A stretch of 64,000 nt of DNA from Micromonospora parva (lineage in GTDB: Bacteria; Actinomycetota; Actinomycetes; Mycobacteriales; Micromonosporaceae). The position numbers were made by a program, and so were the translations under genes. Under the pieces are notes generated by a model. That model did not search any database. It saw only the letters and a program-made list of their open reading frames with translations, and was not told where the DNA came from. Positions 40,401-47,292 of this stretch are shown piece after piece. Positions within the stretch are counted from its first letter, which is position 1. Each line of letters starts with the position of its first letter. The DNA lies in NCBI RefSeq assembly GCF_000718515.1, contig NZ_JNZS01000016.1, positions 1-64,000 of the forward strand, in the 5' to 3' direction.

Positions 40401-42230
40401 TCAGCGGTCCACCGGGGAGAAGTACGCCGGGGGCATGCCGGTCTGCCGCACCGTCGGGTCCCGCTCGACGTCGGTCAGCACACCGGCCGCGTTGATCAGG
40501 CCGATGTGCGAGAACGCCTGGGGGAAGTTGCCCAGCTGCTCCCCGGTCAACGGGTCGATCTGCTCGGCGAACAGGCCGAGGTCGTTGACCCGCTCCGCCA
40601 GGCGCCGGAACAACTCGTGCGCCCGGTCCCGCTCACCGGCCAGCGCCAGGCAGCACACCAGCCAGAACGAGCAGATCAGAAACCCCGCCGGGTCGCCGTC
40701 CCAGCGCCGCAGCAGACCTTCGTGGGACAGCCGCCGCTCCACCGCGCGGATCGTCGAGCGCATCCGCGGGTCGTCGGCCCGCAGAAACCCGACCAGCGGC
40801 ATCACCAACACCGACGCGTCCAGGTCGTCGGTCTCGAAACTCCCGGTGTACGACTGGAGCCGCTCGTTCCAGCCCCGCTCGAGCACCTCCGCGCGTACCG
40901 CGTCACGGGCGGCCGCCCAGCGGGCCACGTCCTGCGGCTCGCCGAGCGTGTCACCGAAGCGGACCGCCCGATCCAGGGCGACCCAGCACTGCACCTTCGA
41001 GGACACGTGGTGGTGCTGGATGCCACGCTCCTCCCACATGCCCGCGTCGGGCAACGACCAGTCCCGCTCGGCCTGGTCGGCGAGCACCCGGAGCACGTGC
41101 CGCACCTCCGGGTCGAACGGCTCCAGCTTGTCGCGCATCAGCCAGGCGGCGTCCATCGCCTCGCCGAAGATGTCGGTCTGCCGCTGTTGCCACGCGTCGT
41201 TGCCGATCACCACCGGTGGGCTGTCGCGGTAGCCGCCGAGCTGTTCCAGTCGGTGCTCGGTGAGGTCCCGCTCCCCCAGCACCCCGTACATGATGGGCAC
41301 CGGCCGGTCGTCGACGCGACCCATCGCCCTGCCCAACCAGGCGAACTGCCGCTGCACCTCGTCCAAGCACGCGGTCCGCCACAGCGCCCGCAGGGTCAGG
41401 CTGAAGTCCCGCACCCAGACGTAGCGGTAGTCGTAGTTGCGGTCCCCGCCGAGCTTCTCCGGCAGCGACGTGGTCACCGAGGCCACCACCGCGCCGCTGG
41501 GCCGGTACGTCATGCCCTGCACCACCAGCCGGCTGCGCCGCACCTGGTCGGCGTAGAGCCCGTCGTACGGGTGTTCGTCCGACCAGGAGCGCCAGCCGGC
41601 GACGGTGTCGGCGATGGTCTGGTCGGCGTCCGGCACCTCGGGCAGCGGGGCGTCGTAGGTCGGGGCGTACCCGAGGGTGAAGGTGTGTTTCGTGCCGGCG
41701 CGGGCGGTGAACGTCCCGGTGGCCTCGCCGTCGCCGGCGGTCAACCGCACGCTGCCGCGCAGGGTGAGTCGGGCGGCCCCGGCGATGGCCTCCAGCATGT
41801 CCTCCCGCTCGATCAGGTACGCGACGGTGCGGCCGTACTCGAAGCGCGGCCGGTAGTGCACCCGCATCGGCACCGAACCGGACAGCCCCTCCACCGAACG
41901 GACCAGCACCTGCGGCGAGTGCAGGCCGATGTCGTGACCGCGCGAGCCGGGCTCGAAGGCCAGCGCGTCGGTGAGCGCGACTTCCCCCTTCGTGGTGCGG
42001 AAGACCGTTCGCAGGACCAGGGTGTCGTCGAGGTAGCTGCGGTCGACGCGGTAGTCGCCCTCGGGCTGGATGGACCAGTGCCCGGCGTTGTCGTCGAGCA
42101 GCCGCGCGAACACCGACGGGGCGTCGAACCGGCCCGGGCACCACCAGTTCACCGAGCCCGTGGGGTCCACCAGCGCCGCGCTGCGCCCGTCGGCGAGGAA
42201 ACCGTAGTCGCTGATCTGTCCGCTCTCCAC
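40401..42230 (-). CDS. Glycoside hydrolase family 15 (trehalase/glucoamylase-like)
   Basis: 609 aa from the GTG at 42230, which gives the usual family length and start (SGQISDYGFLADGRSAALVD). A longer frame from the ATG at 42344 would have no ribosome site and would cover the YflT promoter. GH15 landmarks: FDAPSVFARLLDD, DRNYDYRYVWVRDFSLTLRA (about 265-284), MWEERGIQHHHVSSKV (catalytic Glu region), and GNFPQAFSHIGLINAA near the end. Actinobacterial members include cytoplasmic trehalases. A 12-bp hairpin and a stress-type promoter lie at the start. Confidence 0.87.
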   Translation of the reverse strand: MESGQISDYGFLADGRSAALVDPTGSVNWWCPGRFDAPSVFARLLDDNAGHWSIQPEGDYRVDRSYLDDTLVLRTVFRTTKGEVALTDALAFEPGSRGHDIGLHSPQVLVRSVEGLSGSVPMRVHYRPRFEYGRTVAYLIEREDMLEAIAGAARLTLRGSVRLTAGDGEATGTFTARAGTKHTFTLGYAPTYDAPLPEVPDADQTIADTVAGWRSWSDEHPYDGLYADQVRRSRLVVQGMTYRPSGAVVASVTTSLPEKLGGDRNYDYRYVWVRDFSLTLRALWRTACLDEVQRQFAWLGRAMGRVDDRPVPIMYGVLGERDLTEHRLEQLGGYRDSPPVVIGNDAWQQRQTDIFGEAMDAAWLMRDKLEPFDPEVRHVLRVLADQAERDWSLPDAGMWEERGIQHHHVSSKVQCWVALDRAVRFGDTLGEPQDVARWAAARDAVRAEVLERGWNERLQSYTGSFETDDLDASVLVMPLVGFLRADDPRMRSTIRAVERRLSHEGLLRRWDGDPAGFLICSFWLVCCLALAGERDRAHELFRRLAERVNDLGLFAEQIDPLTGEQLGNFPQAFSHIGLINAAGVLTDVERDPTVRQTGMPPAYFSPVDR

Positions 42231-42257
42231 CTGACTGCCTACCCGGGCAGTCAGGTG
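42228..42257 (-). other. Perfect 12-bp hairpin covering the GH15 start codon
   Basis: CACCTGACTGCC (42228-42239) and GGCAGTCAGGTG (42246-42257) pair perfectly around a 6-base loop. On the minus strand the final GTG of the stem is the proposed GH15 start. It could be an operator, or in a longer transcript a lock on translation. Confidence 0.6.
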
Positions 42258-42263
42258 GCATTC
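42239..42263 (-). promoter_or_regulatory. SigB/SigF-type promoter candidate of the GH15 gene
   Basis: Minus strand GAAT (42263-42260), 15 bases, GGGTAG (42244-42239), its -10 in the hairpin loop. Transcription would begin near 42232, at or next to the GTG at 42230, giving a leaderless mRNA. Confidence 0.4.
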
Positions 42264-42290
42264 CCCTGCCGCCGGGACGGCGCCGGCCGC

Positions 42291-42315
42291 GTTACCGGTC
42301 GGCCTGGCGGGGAAC
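42291..42315 (+). promoter_or_regulatory. SigB/SigF-type promoter of the YflT-like gene
   Basis: GTTA (42291-42294), 15 bases, GGGAAC (42310-42315). The ATG lies 28 bases downstream with GGGAGG between. Confidence 0.5.
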
Positions 42316-42342
42316 CCGGGGAGCTGACGAGGGAGGATGCTC

Positions 42343-42930
42343 ATGACGTCAGCTTCGGGGCCGGCCGCCGCCTGGCGGCCCGGCACACAGGGTGGCGACC
42401 TGCTTCCATCCGGGCCGGCCGGCCGCCTGTCGACACCGGCCGGGGACGGCCACGGGCCGCAGACCGGCCCGCCGACCGTGACGATCGGCTCGTACCCGGA
42501 CTATCCGAGCGCGCAGCGGGTCGTCGACTATCTGGCCGACAACCGCTTTCCGGTGGAGCACAGCGCCATCGTCGGCACCAACCTCACCCTGGTGGAGACG
42601 GTGCTCGGGCGGATGACCACCGGTCGGGCCGCTCTGCTCGGCGCGGGCACCGGCGCCTGGTTCGGGCTCTTCATCGGCCTGTTGTTCGGCATCTTCACCG
42701 TCGGCAACTGGCTGGCGGTGATCCTGGTCGGGCTGGTCATCGGTGCGATCTGGGGTGCCGTGTTCGGCGCTGTCGCGCATGCCATGACGGGCGGGCAGCG
42801 GGACTTCACCTCGGCCAGCTCACTGCGGGCCGGCCAGTACGCGGTGACCGTCGACGCCCAGCTCGCCGACCAGGCGCGACAGCTGCTCGGTCGGATGCAG
42901 ATGCCCGGTTCGGCGGCGAACGCCCGCTGA
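42343..42930 (+). CDS. General stress protein, YflT-like (17M-type domain)
   Basis: 195 aa from the ATG at 42343 with a strong GGGAGG. The heat-induced-stress domain starts at about 46: VTIGSYPDYPSAQRVVDYLA, then FPVEHSAIVGTNLTLVETVL. A glycine-rich hydrophobic pair of helices (LFIGLLFGIFTVGNWLAVIL) and a beta C-terminus follow. The N-terminal ~40 residues are polar and variable. Related to Bacillus YflT, a general-stress protein; the mechanism is unknown. The upstream stress-sigma promoter agrees. Confidence 0.88.
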   Translation: MTSASGPAAAWRPGTQGGDLLPSGPAGRLSTPAGDGHGPQTGPPTVTIGSYPDYPSAQRVVDYLADNRFPVEHSAIVGTNLTLVETVLGRMTTGRAALLGAGTGAWFGLFIGLLFGIFTVGNWLAVILVGLVIGAIWGAVFGAVAHAMTGGQRDFTSASSLRAGQYAVTVDAQLADQARQLLGRMQMPGSAANAR

Positions 42931-42976
42931 GCGAACGATCGACCGGCCGTCCCGGCAGCACGCCGGGGGCGGCCGG

Positions 42977-43564
42977 TCAGTCGTGGTACGCCATCTCGCC
43001 GGCGCGCAGTGGCACGTCGACCCGGTTCTCCGGGGGCGCCAGCGGACAGGCCCAACGGTCGTCGTAGGCGCAGCTGGGGTTGTAGAGGTAGTTCGCGTCG
43101 AGCCGGACCCGGTCGCCGGGCAGCAGCTCGACACCCCGGCCGAAGGTGCCCTTCACCGTGTCGGTGAGGTACCGCCCACCCCCGTAGCTCTCCCGCCCGC
43201 AGGTGCCGTCGCGCAGCGGAACGAACAGCCCACCCCCGTACGCCTCGATCCACCAGAGGGTCAGCGACCCCCACGTCGTCTCGGCCACCGCGACCCGCCG
43301 GTACGCGACCACCCCGTCCGGGCCGCCGGTGTCGATGCGCAGCTCGCCGCTGGCCGGGCGCAGCGGCGCCTCGACCACGGCCTCGGGATTGGGTGGGAAG
43401 TAACGCACCCCGGGAAAGCCGGGCCGCTGCGCCACGGGGATCGGGCTCTGCGGGTGGGTGGCGAAGAGTTCGTCGCGGCCGGCCCGGAAGCCGATCAGGT
43501 CGACGTCGGACAGGTACAGCCGGGCGACCCGCTCCCGCCAGTCGGCCAACTCCAGATCATCCAC
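42977..43564 (-). CDS. DUF1684 protein
   Basis: 195 aa from the GTG at 43564; an upstream GTG at 43591 is an alternative. DUF1684 features: WRERVARLYLSDVDLIGFRA near the start, TWGSLTLWWIEAYGGGLFVP (about 104-123), and LYNPSCAYDDRWACPLAPPE near the end, including the two conserved cysteines. A beta-rich soluble protein found in many bacteria; function unestablished. Confidence 0.85.
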   Translation of the reverse strand: MDDLELADWRERVARLYLSDVDLIGFRAGRDELFATHPQSPIPVAQRPGFPGVRYFPPNPEAVVEAPLRPASGELRIDTGGPDGVVAYRRVAVAETTWGSLTLWWIEAYGGGLFVPLRDGTCGRESYGGGRYLTDTVKGTFGRGVELLPGDRVRLDANYLYNPSCAYDDRWACPLAPPENRVDVPLRAGEMAYHD

Positions 43565-43597
43565 AGCACCGAGCCTATGCCGTGCCGCCACGGCAGC

Positions 43598-44167
43598 TCA
43601 GCGCGGTGGCCAGTTGGTGAGCACGGCGTCGAGGGCGTCCAGGGCGCGCGACCACGAGTCGTCGGTGGGGCGCGGGGTGTGCCGGAACCCGCCGGTCCGC
43701 TCCAGGCTCACGAACCCGTGGAACGTGCTGTGCATCATCCGCACCGCGTCGGTCTGGTCGGGCTCGGAGAGTCGGTAGCCGCGCAGGATCGCCCGGGTCA
43801 TCTCGGCGTGCCGGACGCCCGCGCTCGCGGCGGCGGTCTCCGGGTCGAGGTCGATCTGCATGGCGGCGTACCGGCCCGGGTGCTCGCGCGCATAGTCGCG
43901 GTACGCGTTGGCGAAGGCCACCAGCGCGTCCTTGCCGGCCCGGCCGGCGAGCGCGTCGGCGACCCGGTCGGCCAGCTCCGCCAGCGCCAGCAGAGCGATC
44001 CTGACCCGCAGCTCGTGCGCGTTCCTCAGGTGGAAGTACAGGCTGGCGTCCTTCACCCCGAACTGGCGGGCGAGCGCGGCGACAGTCACGTTCTCCACGC
44101 CCACCTCGTCGGCCAGCTCGGCTGCGGCCAGCGTCAGGCGCTCGGCGGTCACTCCGGCACGTGCCAT
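43598..44167 (-). CDS. TetR-family regulator
   Basis: 189 aa from the ATG at 44167. The HTH reads LTLAAAELADEVGVENVTVA, then ALARQFGVKDASLYFHLRNAHEL (about 10-52). The C-terminal domain with REHPGRYAAMQIDLDPE and FHGFVSLERTGGF is of the TetR_C_33/WHG kind. A perfect palindrome lies between it and the divergent FBP gene, and its position predicts repression of both. Ligand unknown. Confidence 0.87.
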   Translation of the reverse strand: MARAGVTAERLTLAAAELADEVGVENVTVAALARQFGVKDASLYFHLRNAHELRVRIALLALAELADRVADALAGRAGKDALVAFANAYRDYAREHPGRYAAMQIDLDPETAAASAGVRHAEMTRAILRGYRLSEPDQTDAVRMMHSTFHGFVSLERTGGFRHTPRPTDDSWSRALDALDAVLTNWPPR

Positions 44168-44190
44168 CCAACACACCCCTCTAGTTTTTT

Positions 44191-44207
44191 GCCTAGTAGG
44201 ACTAGGC
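44191..44207. promoter_or_regulatory. TetR operator over the FBP-gene promoter
   Basis: Perfect dyad GCCTAGT-AGG-ACTAGGC. The right arm overlaps the -10 box TAGGCT at 44203-44208, which lies 7 bases before the FBP start, so binding would directly block that leaderless promoter. Confidence 0.75.
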
Positions 44208-44215
44208 TGGCACCT
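44203..44215 (+). promoter_or_regulatory. -10 box of a probable leaderless FBP transcript
   Basis: TAGGCT (44203-44208), 7 bases, then the ATG at 44216. No ribosome site is present. Confidence 0.5.
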
Positions 44216-44704
44216 ATGTTAGCCCCAACCGAGTCCGCCATCCGCGCGTCCTTCGTCAACACCACCCAGGGCGAGGCGAAGCGGCTGGCCCTACCACATG
44301 ATCTTGACGCGCGATCCTGGAGCGACCTCGACTTCCTCGGCTGGCGGGACCCCGCCGCGCCGCAGCGGGCCTATCTCGTCACCGAGACCGACGGCGAGCT
44401 GGTCGGCGTCGCGCTGCGGGTCGCACCGCAGCAGACCGGGCGGGTGCGACGCAGCATGTGCTCGCTCTGCCTGACCACGCACACCGGCGACGGCGTCTCG
44501 CTGATGACCGCGCGCAAGGCCGGTTCCGGCGGACGGCAGGGCAACTCGGTGGGCGTGTACGTCTGCTCCGACCTGGCCTGCTCGCTCTACCTGCGGGGCA
44601 AGAAGCACGCCGGGCCCCGCATGCACGAGACGCTGACAGTGGCGGAGAAGATCGACCGCACCACTGCCACCCTCACGGCGTTCCTTCGCAAGGTCACCGA
44701 GTGA
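44216..44704 (+). CDS. FBP-type treble-clef zinc-finger protein
   Basis: 162 aa. A CxxC pair (Cys82, Cys85 in MCSLCLTTH) and a second pair (Cys117 and Cys122 in YVCSDLACSLYL) form the FBP C-terminal treble-clef fold. That domain is shared with FusB-type proteins, which bind elongation factor G and rescue stalled post-translocation ribosomes; a similar ribosome-related role is inferred, not shown. Divergent from a TetR gene that probably controls it. It is followed by the tandem repeats ending the GNAT gene. Confidence 0.85.
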   Translation: MLAPTESAIRASFVNTTQGEAKRLALPHDLDARSWSDLDFLGWRDPAAPQRAYLVTETDGELVGVALRVAPQQTGRVRRSMCSLCLTTHTGDGVSLMTARKAGSGGRQGNSVGVYVCSDLACSLYLRGKKHAGPRMHETLTVAEKIDRTTATLTAFLRKVTE

Positions 44705-44730
44705 CGGTTTCGCGCCGACGGCGCTCGCCC

Positions 44731-44807
44731 GTCCCCGGTTAGCGGTCGGCGGCCGTCCGTCCCCGGCTAGCGGTCGGCGGCCGTCCGTCCCGGTTAGCGG
44801 TCGGTGG
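44731..44807. repeat. 28-bp tandem repeat at the 3' end of the GNAT gene
   Basis: Two 28-base copies (44731-44758, 44759-44786, one difference) and a partial third (44787-44807, one base shorter) that contains the GNAT gene's stop and last codons. Like the repeat at 38491, it is duplicated gene-end sequence. Confidence 0.8.
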
Positions 44808-45345
44808 CGAGGCGGGCGTGCAGGTGCTCGTCGTAGCGGCGGCCGTCGCCGTACCGGTACGACTCGCGCAGGGTCCCCTCGGCCGGGTAGCCGGCCCGCT
44901 CCGCGACCCGGCAGGACGCCGGGTTGGCCACCGCGTGGCAGAGCTCCACCCGGTGCAGCCCGAGGTCCGCGAACGCCCAGTCGGTGAGCCGGACGACGGC
45001 GCGCAGCGCCACGTGACGCCCGCGCGCCGCCGGCGTCGTCCAGTAGCCGATGGAGGCGTCGCCGTGCCGGATGTGGTGCAGCGACACCGAACCCAGCAGG
45101 CCGCCGTCGACCGCCGAGGTCACCGCCAGGGAGGCGTGGTCCCCGGCGGACCAGTCGGCGCGGCGGCGCACCCAGAGCAGCGCCACCTCGTCGTCGATCA
45201 GGCCGTCACCCTGCGGGTTCCACTGGGCGATGGCCGGGTCACGAAGGGCGTCGCGCACCGCCGGAGCGTCCTCGTCCCGCCAGGGCCGCAGCAACAGCTC
45301 GCCGGCAGCGAGTTCCACGTGTTCCACGAGGCCGGAGTCTGGCAC
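44794..45345 (-). CDS. GNAT-family N-acetyltransferase (RimJ/RimL-like)
   Basis: 183 aa from the GTG at 45345; GTGs at 45327 and 45318 are alternatives. The GNAT fold shows LLRPWRDEDAPAVRDAL near the start, IGYWTTPAARGRHVALRAVV (acetyl-CoA loop, about 98-117), and HRVELCHAVANPASCRVAER, the classical RimJ/RimL end. The substrate is probably an amino group on a protein or small molecule. Confidence 0.85.
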   Translation of the reverse strand: MPDSGLVEHVELAAGELLLRPWRDEDAPAVRDALRDPAIAQWNPQGDGLIDDEVALLWVRRRADWSAGDHASLAVTSAVDGGLLGSVSLHHIRHGDASIGYWTTPAARGRHVALRAVVRLTDWAFADLGLHRVELCHAVANPASCRVAERAGYPAEGTLRESYRYGDGRRYDEHLHARLATDR

Positions 45346-45383
45346 ACCGCACGGCCTTCGCGCCGCCGGATTACCCCACCTTT

Positions 45384-45466
45384 ACTTCAAAACTGCACGA
45401 GCCACACGTGGGACGCGAGGAAAGTGACCCAGACAACGCCCAACCGCAGTATTTAAGTTTTGAAGT
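45384..45466. promoter_or_regulatory. Paired inverted operator sites upstream of MarR
   Basis: ACTTCAAAACT (45384-45394) and its perfect inverse AGTTTTGAAGT (45456-45466) are 61 bases apart in the divergent gap. Each is AT-rich in a GC-rich region. They could be two operator half-units for the MarR product, possibly bridged by a loop. Confidence 0.6.
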
Positions 45467-45471
45467 AGTGC

Positions 45472-45484
45472 TATCGTCGTGGGC
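45472..45484 (+). promoter_or_regulatory. -10 box of a probable leaderless MarR transcript
   Basis: TATCGT (45472-45477), 7 bases, then the ATG at 45485. The right operator arm ends 5 bases upstream, so binding would block the promoter. Confidence 0.45.
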
Positions 45485-45967
45485 ATGACCGAGAGCCTGG
45501 ACAGCACCCGAGAGGCCGCCTGGCGGGCCTACATCGAGGCCAGCCAGCGTCTCTACACCCAGTTGGAAGAGGAGCTGCGGGCCGACTGCGACCTCAGCTT
45601 CGCCGACTACCACGTGCTGGTCCTGCTCTCCGAGGCACCGGCGCAGCGGCTCCGGATGGGCGAGCTGGCCAGCCGGTTGATCTTCTCGCCCAGCCGCCTC
45701 ACCTATCAGGTCTCCTCCATGCAGCGTCGTGGCCTGGTCAGCAAGGAGCCCTGCCCGGACGACCGGCGCGGCAGCGAGGCGGTGCTCACCGCGGCCGGGC
45801 TGCTCGCGCTACGGGAAGCCGCACCCCACCATCTGGCGTCGGTGCGCACCCATCTGATGGACGACCTCGACGACGCCGAGGTCGCCTGCCTCACCCGGGT
45901 CTTCGATCGGCTCGGCGAGCGCCTGCGGGCATCGCGGGACGGCTCGACCACCCCTGCCCCACGTTAG
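45485..45967 (+). CDS. MarR-family transcriptional regulator
   Basis: 160 aa. Winged-helix core: CDLSFADYHVLVLLSEAPAQ, then MGELASRLIFSPSRLTYQVS (recognition helix, about 58-77), LVSKEPCPDDRRGSEAVLTA (wing). The single cysteine in the wing (CPDDRR) and another near the N-terminus (DCDLSF) leave a redox-sensing role possible. It is directly upstream of the pirin gene, 11 bases apart, so it probably controls itself and pirin. Confidence 0.88.
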   Translation: MTESLDSTREAAWRAYIEASQRLYTQLEEELRADCDLSFADYHVLVLLSEAPAQRLRMGELASRLIFSPSRLTYQVSSMQRRGLVSKEPCPDDRRGSEAVLTAAGLLALREAAPHHLASVRTHLMDDLDDAEVACLTRVFDRLGERLRASRDGSTTPAPR

Positions 45968-45978
45968 GAGCCTTCGAC

Positions 45979-46965
45979 ATGCCCGCGATCACCGTTGACA
46001 ATGTTCTCGTCCTGCCCCGCCTGCCTCGACTCGACGAGGCCACCACGATCCGACCGGTCCGCACGGTGACCACCGCGCCCAGCGGCTTCGAGGGTGAGGG
46101 CTTCCCGGTCCGCCGCGCCTTCGCCGGGGTGTCGACCGCCGACCTGGACCCGTTCATCCACCTCGACCAGATGGGCGAGGTCGACTACGCGCCGGGCGAG
46201 CCCAAGGGAACACCGTGGCACCCGCACCGCGGCTTCGAAACCGTCACGTACATCATCGACGGCGTCTTCGACCACCAGGACTCCAACGGCGGTGGCGGCA
46301 CCATCACCGACGGCGACACCCAGTGGATGACGGCGGGCAGCGGCCTGCTGCACATCGAGGCCCCACCGGAGCACCTGGTGGTCAGCGGCGGGCTCTTTCA
46401 CGGCACCCAACTGTGGGTCAACCTGCCCCGCTCGGCCAAGATGAACCCGCCCCGCTACCAGGACATCCGGGGGCGCGAGTCGGCGCTGCTCACCACGCCT
46501 GACGGCGGCGCGCTGATCCGGGTCATCGCCGGCGAGGTCGCCGGGCACCGCGGCCCGGGTTCGACCTTCACCCCGATCACCATCACGCACGTCACCGTGC
46601 AGCCGGGCGCGCAGGTCGACCTGCCCTGGCGCCCCGACTTCAACGCCCTGGTGTACGTGCTGGGCGGTCGCGGCACCGTCGGCGCCGACCGGCGGCCGGT
46701 GCGTACCGGCCAGCTCGCGGTGCACGGCCCGGGTGACGCGCTGCGGTTCGGCGCCAACACCACGCAGGACAGCAACACCCCGGCGCTGGACCTCTACATC
46801 ATGGGTGGTCAGCCGATCCGGGAGCCGGTGGCACAGTACGGCCCGTTCGTGATGAACACCCGCGACGAGCTGCTCAAGGCGTTCGAGGACTTCCAGGCCG
46901 GCCGCCTCGGCGTTATCCCCACCGAGCGGCTCCCGCACACCGGCGGCCAGGGCGCCCGGCCCTGA
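45979..46965 (+). CDS. Pirin-family protein
   Basis: 328 aa, TAGGAG upstream. Two cupin domains: DLDPFIHLDQMGEVDYAPGE with WHPHRGFETVTYIIDG (metal-binding His residues, about 76-91) and DGDTQWMTAGSGLLHIEAPP, followed by the C-terminal domain with LPWRPDFNALVYVLGG. Bacterial pirins can act as quercetinases or as metal-dependent regulators of metabolism; which applies is not visible. It follows MarR in a two-gene operon and is closed by a strong hairpin. Confidence 0.92.
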   Translation: MPAITVDNVLVLPRLPRLDEATTIRPVRTVTTAPSGFEGEGFPVRRAFAGVSTADLDPFIHLDQMGEVDYAPGEPKGTPWHPHRGFETVTYIIDGVFDHQDSNGGGGTITDGDTQWMTAGSGLLHIEAPPEHLVVSGGLFHGTQLWVNLPRSAKMNPPRYQDIRGRESALLTTPDGGALIRVIAGEVAGHRGPGSTFTPITITHVTVQPGAQVDLPWRPDFNALVYVLGGRGTVGADRRPVRTGQLAVHGPGDALRFGANTTQDSNTPALDLYIMGGQPIREPVAQYGPFVMNTRDELLKAFEDFQAGRLGVIPTERLPHTGGQGARP

Positions 46966-46986
46966 CCACGATCGACCACTGAGATC

Positions 46987-47026
46987 GGCGCCGACGCCTC
47001 CGGTTCACCCCGGGGGCGTCGGCGCC
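46987..47026. terminator. Bidirectional hairpin terminator
   Basis: GGCGCCGACGCC (46987-46998) and GGCGTCGGCGCC (47015-47026) pair perfectly over 12 bp. It lies between the pirin stop and the stop of the convergent 42-aa gene. Confidence 0.75.
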
Positions 47027-47029
47027 GCC

Positions 47030-47158
47030 TCAGGAGACCGCAAAAATCCCGGCGACACCCAGAATCACCATCACCAACACCGCTACCAGCGCACCCCGCT
47101 CGCTCTCCACCGCCGGCTCGCGGTTCTCGGTCATGGGGTTCGTCGTGTCGCGGGGCAT
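47030..47158 (-). CDS. 42-aa membrane peptide
   Basis: A short frame with GAGGAGG about 6 bases before its ATG. The product starts MPRDTTNPMTENREPAVESE, then has RGALVAVLVMVILGVAGIFA, one membrane helix, and ends VS. Clear charge asymmetry, a good ribosome site and a terminator after the stop support it. No known family. Divergent from the phospholipase D gene. Confidence 0.65.
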   Translation of the reverse strand: MPRDTTNPMTENREPAVESERGALVAVLVMVILGVAGIFAVS

Positions 47159-47292
47159 CGTGTGGCCTCCTCGGCTGTTGTCGCGTCACTTGCGATGGCG
47201 TTGGCCAGGTCACCGCTCGGTTCGCCTGGCGTGCGGACCCGCGGCGGGGGTCCTACCGTGAGGACGTTGCCGACCTCCAGGAGGGCTGGACG

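Noticed and set aside
42231..42344. N-terminal extension of GH15 to the ATG at 42344
   Set aside because: No ribosome site; it would include the perfect hairpin and cover the YflT promoter; family length fits the GTG at 42230.
44731..44807. CRISPR-like 28-bp repeats
   Set aside because: Direct tandem copies without spacers and no cas genes; derived from the adjacent gene end.
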